5,274 nucleotides of DNA, from positions 1-5,274 of the forward strand of contig CAMWMW010000163.1 of assembly GCA_947175455.1 (NCBI GenBank). The letters are read 5' to 3'. The notes under the pieces are model-generated. The model had not been told where the DNA came from, made no database searches, and was given only the letters and a program-made list of their open reading frames with translations. Source of the DNA: an uncultured Porphyromonadaceae bacterium (GTDB lineage Bacteria; Bacteroidota; Bacteroidia; Bacteroidales; Muribaculaceae). A program made the position numbers and the translations under genes. Shown one piece after another: positions 1 through 5,274 of this stretch (within the stretch, counting starts at the first letter, position 1; each line of letters opens with the position of its first letter).

Positions 1-68
1 GTGCTGTCAATATCAAACCAACAGAATACAAAGAGAATATCGACTTTATTGAAACAGATTATCACTGA
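1..68 (+). CDS. C-terminal end of a GLPGLI-type secreted protein (5' end outside window)
   Basis: Only the last 21 codons are in the window, read in the frame starting at base 3 and ending with TGA at 66-68. The final residues are IDFIETDYH. The same nine residues, followed by one extra Glu, end the complete GLPGLI protein encoded at 934-1800. The codons match in frame and differ only at synonymous positions, which supports real coding. The gene lies two bases before the next start codon, so it is very probably the preceding cistron of the same operon. By homology to its neighbour it should be a signal-peptide-bearing protein of about 280-290 residues with unknown function. The GLPGLI motif itself is outside the window, so the family call rests on the C-terminus and the context. 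It could instead be a different family that shares only this tail, but that is less likely. Confidence 0.75.
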   Translation, partial: AVNIKPTEYKENIDFIETDYH

Positions 69-70
69 TT

Positions 71-937
71 ATGAAGAGAATGTTTACTTACATATTTCTG
101 TTCTTAGGTGCAGTTGCAGCTAATGCCGACAACTGGGTGAGAGATGCAGAACCTGCGATTCTCGAGGTGCATTATACCCGCACCGAAGTTACCGACACGA
201 CTAAACGTGAGACAGACTACTTCAATGAAGAAACCATGCTCCGCATTGGCGATAGTATGTCGCTTTACTGTTCGGTGCCGCGTTTTTACCGAGATTCGCT
301 TATGTTCAATAATCGCGCACTATATTTTCAGATGGAAGCAGCTTCGTTTGAGAAAGATCCGAGAGAGCACGACAGAACCTCGCTTGAACGTAGCGGGCGA
401 TATGGCAGTTTCATTTACAAGAATTATCCCGAAGGTAAGGTAACGGAAACCGCTTATTTCGATATGGAAGACTGGCGCTATGATGAAGACTGGGAAAAAC
501 CGGTATGGAATATTTCAGACGAGTCGAAAGATATAATCGGCTATCAGTGCTTCAAGGCTACGACAGATTTCCGCGGTCGTCGATGGACTGCTTGGTTTGC
601 TCCCGAGATACCGATTCAGGACGGACCATGGAAGCTCTGCGGGCTACCGGGTCTGATACTCGAAGCCGAGGATAATCACAGCGAATATAGATTTGTAGCC
701 AATGGATTGAAGCAAAAAGGTCTTGCTGAAGTCGGTTTCCTCTGTTACCGGGAGAAGCGCGGTGTAAGCAATGTAACCCGCGACAAATTTTTTAACAACT
801 GGTGGAAATATGCCAATTCCAACTTTGGTGCAAAAATGGCGTCAATGTTCGGCGGCAAGAACGCCCAACTGAAAAATACCGTTAAGGAAGAACAACACCG
901 TGATAAAGAAGAAACCAATTATCCACATGAATTATGA
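71..937 (+). CDS. GLPGLI family secreted protein (copy 1)
   Basis: This 288-residue protein belongs to the GLPGLI family (TIGR01200 / Pfam Porph_ging), whose biochemical role is unknown. Residues 1-19 form a signal peptide: MKR, a hydrophobic stretch, then Ala-Asn-Ala before Asp20. There is no lipobox, so a soluble periplasmic or surface location is inferred. The family signature GLPGLI is at residues 191-196, preceded by Gly-Pro-Trp at 185-187 and by the GYxC and GRxWxAW elements from residue 157 on. Cys160 and Cys190 are 30 residues apart, as in the next gene. After the core comes a Trp/Phe/Asn-rich stretch (FFNNWW) and a tail ending ETNYPHEL, which weakly matches the tails of its neighbours. 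The start at 71 is chosen because it gives the signal peptide and lies two bases after the upstream stop. The stop overlaps the next start. Sampled GC is about 50%, clearly higher than in the next gene. Family assignment is firm; function is not. Confidence 0.95.
   Translation: MKRMFTYIFLFLGAVAANADNWVRDAEPAILEVHYTRTEVTDTTKRETDYFNEETMLRIGDSMSLYCSVPRFYRDSLMFNNRALYFQMEAASFEKDPREHDRTSLERSGRYGSFIYKNYPEGKVTETAYFDMEDWRYDEDWEKPVWNISDESKDIIGYQCFKATTDFRGRRWTAWFAPEIPIQDGPWKLCGLPGLILEAEDNHSEYRFVANGLKQKGLAEVGFLCYREKRGVSNVTRDKFFNNWWKYANSNFGAKMASMFGGKNAQLKNTVKEEQHRDKEETNYPHEL
934..937 (+). other. ATGA stop/start overlap between GLPGLI copies 1 and 2
   Basis: The start ATG (934-936) shares bases with the stop TGA (935-937) of the gene before it. 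No purine-rich Shine-Dalgarno sequence is seen before it, which is usual in Bacteroidota. Translational coupling by re-initiation is inferred. Confidence 0.85.
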
Positions 938-1800
938 AAAGAATACTGTTTTCAATGATATTCTGCATTGTGGCGATTGTGGCTTTTGCAGAGCGCCCTA
1001 CTGCCATTCTAAAAGCTGAATATGAGATGAAAGAAAGAAGAAAAAGTCTTAATAATATAACCGGTGAGTTGTGGGAGTCTGACAAAATAAACACCTATAT
1101 TCTTCAGATCGCCCCCCAATTCTCGTATTTTTATGATCCGCAGCAATATTTCATTGATTCTTTACTTAATGATCCGAAAGGTAAAGAATATTACACTCAG
1201 ACTTCTCATATGGCAATGGCTGAGGCGGAGCGTACTTCCGGCAATTTCTTGAAAATACATGCTGAGATGGGTTTTAAATGGGGAAGGCTTTATAGATGTG
1301 AGAAGGATTTCAAAACTGGTATTATATCGGTTCGTGATTTCAATATGGGGGATAGGTACCGTTATAAGGTTGATATGTCTGATCTTCAATGGGAACTCAA
1401 GGACTCAGTGAAAAATATCCTTGGATATGATTGCTATTTGGCGACAGCTGATTATCATGGAAGGAAATGGCAAGCTTGGTATGCACCTGACATTCCGGTA
1501 CAGGACGGACCATGGCAATTATGTGGATTGCCTGGTTTGATAATGGATGCATCTGCAGATGAGGGGGAATATGGGTTTAAAATCAAGGGTATTCAGGAAT
1601 GTAACGAACGTTTTAAAGATCCATTCCTAAGTGACAGGGATTTCATCACTAAAAGGAAGTCATTTCTGAAAAATAAGAAATATTCACAAGAACATGTGGC
1701 AGAACATATTAGCGCATACACAGGCGGATTGGTAAATATTCCAAACACACGCACTTGGACACATCTTATTGATTTCATTGAAACTGATTACCACGAATGA
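934..1800 (+). CDS. GLPGLI family secreted protein (copy 2)
   Basis: This 288-residue protein is a diverged paralogue of its upstream neighbour. The signal peptide covers residues 1-19, with Ala-Phe-Ala before Glu20. The GLPGLI motif is at residues 198-203, preceded by Gly-Pro-Trp at 192-194. Over the 45-residue core from IxGYxC to just after the motif I count 30 identities with copy 1 and 28 with the copy at 4373. Cys167 and Cys197 keep the 30-residue spacing of copy 1. An upstream block, FSYFYDPQQYFIDSL, corresponds to SKFYNSHTQWLDS in the copy at 4373. The C-terminus IDFIETDYHE matches the tail of the partial gene at the left edge. The start overlaps the previous stop and gives a clean signal peptide. 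Sampled GC is about 38%, well below copy 1 and the receptor gene that follows. The molecular function is unknown; the tight linkage suggests a shared task with the downstream receptor. Confidence 0.95.
   Translation: MKRILFSMIFCIVAIVAFAERPTAILKAEYEMKERRKSLNNITGELWESDKINTYILQIAPQFSYFYDPQQYFIDSLLNDPKGKEYYTQTSHMAMAEAERTSGNFLKIHAEMGFKWGRLYRCEKDFKTGIISVRDFNMGDRYRYKVDMSDLQWELKDSVKNILGYDCYLATADYHGRKWQAWYAPDIPVQDGPWQLCGLPGLIMDASADEGEYGFKIKGIQECNERFKDPFLSDRDFITKRKSFLKNKKYSQEHVAEHISAYTGGLVNIPNTRTWTHLIDFIETDYHE
1797..1800 (+). other. ATGA stop/start overlap between GLPGLI copy 2 and the receptor gene
   Basis: The receptor start ATG (1797-1799) overlaps the TGA (1798-1800) ending GLPGLI copy 2. This puts the outer-membrane protein in the same transcript as the GLPGLI genes. 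The sequence atgaacagact beginning here occurs again at the start of the gene at 4373. Confidence 0.85.
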
Positions 1801-4376
1801 ACAGACTTACAACATATCTTATATGCCTGTTTGTTGCGGTAAGTGCCGTGGCACAGGTCAATGTGTCGGGTACGGTCCTTGACAAGGAGAGCAACGAGCC
1901 GCTGACCGGGGCTTCCGTCATAGTCAAGGGTGCGGACGGCAAGATAAAGAAATATGCCACATCGAAAGGCGATGGTGGTTTCGCCATGTCGCTGCCGTCA
2001 GTCACAGGTTGCCGGTTAGAGGTGTCGATGATGAGTTTCGCCAAGAAAACCATTCCTCTCGACAGTGTTTCTTTTCCACTCACCGTTCATCTTGAACCGG
2101 GCACAACTCTGTTGAAAGAGGTAACAGTCAAGGCTGACCGTATCCGGGAACAGGGTGATACTATAACATACGGAGTCAGTGCTTTCGCCCAGGCGCAAGA
2201 CCGCTCCATAGGCGATGTGCTGAAGCGTATGCCGGGTATAAATGTGGAGCAATCCGGCAAGATACAGTATCAAGGCGAGGACATAAACAAGTTCTATATC
2301 GAAGGTTCCGACCTGCTCGGAGGCAAATATGGTATTGCCACCAACGGCATAAGCCACGAGGATGTTGGGGCGGTCGAGGTGATGGAGAACCATCAGCCGA
2401 TGCAGGTGCTGTCGGGCATATCATTCTCCGACAAGGCGGCTATCAACCTCAAACTGAAAAACAAGGCAAAGGCAACGTGGAGTTTTCACGGCGACGCCGG
2501 AGGCGGCTACTCATGGCAACCCGATGGCGCGATATGGGATGGCGAACTGTTTGCAATGGCTGTAATGCCCAATTTCCAGAACATAACTACATTCAAGACA
2601 AACAACATCGGAGAAGATCTCTCGGCACAGGCAACAGACTTTTTCGCTTCGCGCCGTGGAACAGACCTGAGCCGTTATGTCGGTGTGTCGCTCCCGGGAG
2701 TACCTAACCTCAGCCGCAAACGCACACTGTTCAACCGCTCGGCGCTTGTTTCAACCAACGCGCTTTGGAAACTCGGACGCGGAGAATTCAAGACACAGAT
2801 TGACTACTATTTAAACCGAGTCACCGCAGAGGCGGCAAATGTAACGACATACTTCCTCAATGATGGCAACCGTGTCGTAACCGAAGATCGCAATGGCGTT
2901 GACCGCTCACACTCCCTGTCGGGCAAGTTTATCTATGAGCTGAACCAGAAGACTGCGTTCATCAACAACACGCTGAAAACCAATATAGACTGGGATGATG
3001 TATTCCTCGGCGTTACAGGCTCGTTGCCAAACGACCAGACAGCATCGCTTCCCGACTACTATGTAGGCAACGATTTCAAACTTATAAAACGATTCAACGG
3101 CAAGCACCTTGTCACGTTTATAAGCAAGAATGAATGGGAGTCGCTGCCGCAGACCCTTTCCGTGTCGATGAATGAAAGGCTTATGCGCCAGCAGGTCAAA
3201 GACCATGCTTTTTATACTAACGAGAGTGCCGCATACGCCTTCTCCGTCAAGGGTATCACAATCAGTCTTGAAGGTGGCGTCAAAGGTTATTTCCGCGGCC
3301 TCAACACAGAATTGCCCGACATGCCCGAGGAAATACCGGGCGAGACTGTGAATGTGCTGAACACAAACTATCTCACGGTATATGCCACCCCGAAATTTGA
3401 GTATTGGGTAAAACGAGTGAATTTCTCGCTCAGTGCTCCTGTCAGTTTCGCCCATTATACCTTCGACAAGGCTCTTGCCAACCGCAGCGAGGTTTATTTC
3501 TCGCCGTCATTGAGCATGAACTGGAAACCCAACAACCGCTTCTCTATGAGCGTTAGTGGTGGCACAGGACGTTCGCCGATGGATCTCAACATGATTCAGC
3601 CCGGATATGTGATGACAAACTACCGCTCGTTCCGTCGCGGTGTCGATGACTTCTATAATTCATCCTCCCAACGGGTATCAGGCAGACTATCCTACAAACA
3701 CACCCGTCGCGGGATATTCGCCAATGCTATGGTGATGCAGTCATGGAGCCAACGACCCTACACTTTAGTGCAGCAGCTTTACGGCGACTATGTTGTATAT
3801 TCCTACACTGATGCCAAAAGCGACGGACAGATGCTGATGGCAAACGGCAACATAGGCAAGACTCTCGACTTCATGCGAGGCAGCGCAAACATCAACGGCT
3901 CGTTCAGCCGCAATGAGTCGCACCTGATTTCAGAGAATACCAATGTCAACTCGGTAGGCACTTCGTGGTCTGTAGGCGCAAAAATCAACGGTGCGCCCCT
4001 CCGCTGGTTCAGTTTCGACTATCGTTTCGAGTGGGCATCGAGCCGTATGTCCATGAACGACATTAACGCCTCGTGGCTCGGCAATATGGAGAACGAGCTT
4101 CTTCTCAATATCATGCCCCACAAGAAATGGGAATGGCACATCAGCGGTGAACATTACCGCAACGAGCTAACCGCCGACCAGTTCAAAAACGTGTTCCTTC
4201 TCGACACCAAGGTAATCTACAAACTCAGCAAGCGACTGGAACTCTCCGCCTCGTTGAGCAATATCTTCAATCAGCGCACATATAACTACACGACATACAA
4301 TCAGCTCACCTCCTTCGAGAGCCAGCGCTGGCTCCGTGGCAGAGAGCTGCTAATCTCAATATCCCTCAGAAAATGA
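1797..4376 (+). CDS. TonB-dependent-receptor-like outer-membrane protein with carboxypeptidase-regulatory-like N-terminal domain
   Basis: This 859-residue protein should form an outer-membrane beta-barrel, either a transporter or a receptor; its ligand is unknown. Residues 1-19 are a signal peptide (Ala-Val-Ala before Gln20). Residues about 21-105 are a carboxypeptidase-D-regulatory-like beta domain: VSGTVLDKESNEPLTGASV, then a TSKGDGGF turn. A TonB-box-like segment LKEVTVKA follows at 106-113. Residues about 120-225 are a plug domain, with IGDVLKRMPGINVEQSGKI from 138 and FYIEGSDLLGGKY from 166. The rest, to residue 859, alternates polar and aromatic residues like a barrel (Pfam OMP_b-brl_3 type). 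It ends with the usual final hairpin elements LSNIFNQRTYNY and LRGRELLISISLRK. The length is shorter than typical SusC proteins, and no SusD partner is present. It overlaps GLPGLI genes at both ends, a known association in this phylum. Sampled GC is about 54%. The barrel call is firm; TonB dependence is inferred. Confidence 0.93.
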   Translation: MNRLTTYLICLFVAVSAVAQVNVSGTVLDKESNEPLTGASVIVKGADGKIKKYATSKGDGGFAMSLPSVTGCRLEVSMMSFAKKTIPLDSVSFPLTVHLEPGTTLLKEVTVKADRIREQGDTITYGVSAFAQAQDRSIGDVLKRMPGINVEQSGKIQYQGEDINKFYIEGSDLLGGKYGIATNGISHEDVGAVEVMENHQPMQVLSGISFSDKAAINLKLKNKAKATWSFHGDAGGGYSWQPDGAIWDGELFAMAVMPNFQNITTFKTNNIGEDLSAQATDFFASRRGTDLSRYVGVSLPGVPNLSRKRTLFNRSALVSTNALWKLGRGEFKTQIDYYLNRVTAEAANVTTYFLNDGNRVVTEDRNGVDRSHSLSGKFIYELNQKTAFINNTLKTNIDWDDVFLGVTGSLPNDQTASLPDYYVGNDFKLIKRFNGKHLVTFISKNEWESLPQTLSVSMNERLMRQQVKDHAFYTNESAAYAFSVKGITISLEGGVKGYFRGLNTELPDMPEEIPGETVNVLNTNYLTVYATPKFEYWVKRVNFSLSAPVSFAHYTFDKALANRSEVYFSPSLSMNWKPNNRFSMSVSGGTGRSPMDLNMIQPGYVMTNYRSFRRGVDDFYNSSSQRVSGRLSYKHTRRGIFANAMVMQSWSQRPYTLVQQLYGDYVVYSYTDAKSDGQMLMANGNIGKTLDFMRGSANINGSFSRNESHLISENTNVNSVGTSWSVGAKINGAPLRWFSFDYRFEWASSRMSMNDINASWLGNMENELLLNIMPHKKWEWHISGEHYRNELTADQFKNVFLLDTKVIYKLSKRLELSASLSNIFNQRTYNYTTYNQLTSFESQRWLRGRELLISISLRK
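4373..4376 (+). other. ATGA stop/start overlap between the receptor gene and GLPGLI copy 3
   Basis: The ATG of the last gene (4373-4375) overlaps the receptor's TGA (4374-4376). Its first 11 bases, atgaacagact, equal those of the receptor gene at 1797, so both proteins begin MNRL. Confidence 0.85.
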
Positions 4377-5218
4377 ACAGACTATTAACGTTAATAATAG
4401 TGTGCTTTGTGACGATAGCTGTAATGGCTCAGAAAGCACAAATAATGGTCGGATATGAATACCATTTTTTCGATCCAAGAGGTATCGAGAAAAGACAGGA
4501 TTTCATACTTCTTGCCGGACAGGATTGCTCGAAGTTTTACAATAGCCATACTCAATGGCTTGACTCAACACGGTGTACCAACGAGGGGGAACAATGGTAT
4601 GTTCAGCAAGGGTTGGTAATGATGGGTGAGCTTACGCAAAAATCCAGAGAAGAGCGAGAGGCGATTCTAAACAGTTCACCTGTTGGTCGGCAGGTAGATC
4701 TTTATGTTGTCAGGGATAAAGACAAGTTCAAAGTCTGGGATATGGTTTATCATGAATACCGTAAATATACAGAACCAATTGAGGATAGAGAATGGACTAT
4801 TGTTGATGACACCACAAAGACGATATTAGGTTATGACTGTATTATGGCGACTTCTAACTATCATGGACGTAACTGGACTGCGTGGTTTACTCCGGAAGTG
4901 CCAATGAACACAGGACCATGGAAACTGCTTGGATTGCCAGGTCTGATATTAGAGGCAGTTGACAGCTCAGGTCAACATCATTTCACAGCCAATGGTATTC
5001 AATCAGTCAATATGCCTATTACCAAAGTTTATGAACCATATTCTTATGAGAAGACAACACGAAGAGAGTTTCTGAAACTTTGTCGATATAGATATGATAA
5101 TTTTCAGGGCATGAGCGATATGCACTTTGGTGGCAACGGACCGCGTCTTTCTCAAGAAAAAATAGAGTATGAAAGCGGAAAAGATGGTTTTGATTTACTT
5201 GAACCAGATTACAAATAA
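4373..5218 (+). CDS. GLPGLI family secreted protein (copy 3)
   Basis: This 281-residue protein is the only complete GLPGLI copy downstream of the receptor gene. Residues 1-19 form a signal peptide (Val-Met-Ala before Gln20). The GLPGLI motif is at residues 187-192, preceded by Gly-Pro-Trp. The core shares 30 of 45 residues with copy 1 and 28 of 45 with copy 2. Cys156 in GYDC is kept, but the residue just before GLPGLI is Leu186 instead of the Cys of copies 1 and 2, so the paired cysteine is missing. Other cysteines (Cys52, Cys68) lie in the N-terminal half of the mature protein. The C-terminus, LLEPDYK, is a looser version of the IETDY tail of copy 2. Sampled GC is about 38%, like copy 2 and unlike the receptor it overlaps. 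The start is set by the overlap and the signal peptide. Function is unknown; export and partnership with the receptor are inferred. Confidence 0.95.
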   Translation: MNRLLTLIIVCFVTIAVMAQKAQIMVGYEYHFFDPRGIEKRQDFILLAGQDCSKFYNSHTQWLDSTRCTNEGEQWYVQQGLVMMGELTQKSREEREAILNSSPVGRQVDLYVVRDKDKFKVWDMVYHEYRKYTEPIEDREWTIVDDTTKTILGYDCIMATSNYHGRNWTAWFTPEVPMNTGPWKLLGLPGLILEAVDSSGQHHFTANGIQSVNMPITKVYEPYSYEKTTRREFLKLCRYRYDNFQGMSDMHFGGNGPRLSQEKIEYESGKDGFDLLEPDYK

Positions 5219-5274
5219 CGAAGTTGTTTAAACTAATTTGATTTGTGAAATTTTTTAAGGAAAATAACGATAAA
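5219..5274. other. AT-rich tail after the last complete gene, no supported gene or terminator
   Basis: These 56 bases have 12 G or C. I find no GC-rich hairpin followed by a T-run, so no intrinsic terminator is supported. The 8-base palindrome gtttaaac at 5226-5233 has no loop and does not extend outward. No good match to the Bacteroidota TTTG / TAnnTTTG promoter pattern with proper spacing is present. A short open frame beginning GTG at 5245 runs off the window and may be the start of another gene, but ten codons cannot establish this. Confidence 0.5.

Noticed and set aside
144..443. A 99-codon + strand frame inside GLPGLI copy 1
   Set aside because: It is a shifted frame of a confidently assigned gene, rich in Arg and without motif or export signal.
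2016..2424. Two overlapping minus-strand open frames opposite the plug-domain coding region
   Set aside because: They overlap each other and are antisense to a clear plug domain. Their translations show no family features.
2907..3455. A 182-codon open frame on the minus strand inside the receptor gene
   Set aside because: It lies fully antisense to the strongly supported barrel region, has no signal peptide or recognisable motif, and is the kind of shadow frame expected opposite a GC-richer gene.
1797..4376. A SusC/SusD-type glycan uptake locus
   Set aside because: The receptor is shorter than typical SusC proteins, and no SusD-like lipoprotein, glycosidase or regulator is in the window. 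The neighbours are all GLPGLI-type.
5226..5233. Palindrome gtttaaac as a terminator or operator
   Set aside because: It is only 8 bases, with no loop, no outward extension and no GC pairs beyond the ends. The T-run at 5251-5256 is separate from it.
5219..5250. Promoter-like TTTG elements (5237-5240 and 5242-5245) after the last gene
   Set aside because: The best TAnnTTTG match (TTGATTTG at 5238) has one mismatch, and no TTTG lies at the expected upstream distance; the nearest TTG at 5224 is too close. In a 21% GC stretch such matches arise by chance.

Overview
The window looks like a piece of a Bacteroidota chromosome, most likely a gut-type member of the order Bacteroidales; the family cannot be fixed from the sequence alone. 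The reasons are three proteins with the GLPGLI signature (TIGR01200 / Pfam Porph_ging), a family typical of this phylum, and an outer-membrane receptor with an N-terminal carboxypeptidase-D-like regulatory domain. The genes also lack Shine-Dalgarno-like sequences before their starts. No RNA gene, mobile element, CRISPR array or long repeat is visible.

Everything readable is on the + strand and packed as one operon. From left to right there are: the last 21 codons of a gene cut by the window edge (1-68), whose C-terminus shows it to be another GLPGLI-type protein; a GLPGLI protein (71-937); a second GLPGLI protein (934-1800); an 859-residue TonB-dependent-receptor-like outer-membrane protein (1797-4376); and a third complete GLPGLI protein (4373-5218). 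The last 56 bases are AT-rich and hold no supported gene or terminator. The first junction has a 2-base gap. The other three are 4-base ATGA stop/start overlaps, so the operon promoter must lie upstream of the window.

All four complete proteins carry a signal peptide that I would cut after residue 19. The receptor should sit in the outer membrane, and the GLPGLI proteins should be exported to the periplasm or cell surface. No SusD-like lipoprotein is present, so this is not a standard SusC/SusD glycan uptake pair. The plausible reading is an outer-membrane channel or receptor with a set of diverged small secreted partners. The substrate and the job of the GLPGLI proteins are not known.

The most interesting points are: the four-copy GLPGLI set around one receptor; a nine-residue C-terminal segment identical between two copies despite five synonymous codon changes; a GC mosaic (about 50-54% for two genes, about 38% for the other two) inside one tightly overlapped operon; and a cysteine pair at fixed spacing present in only two of the three complete copies.
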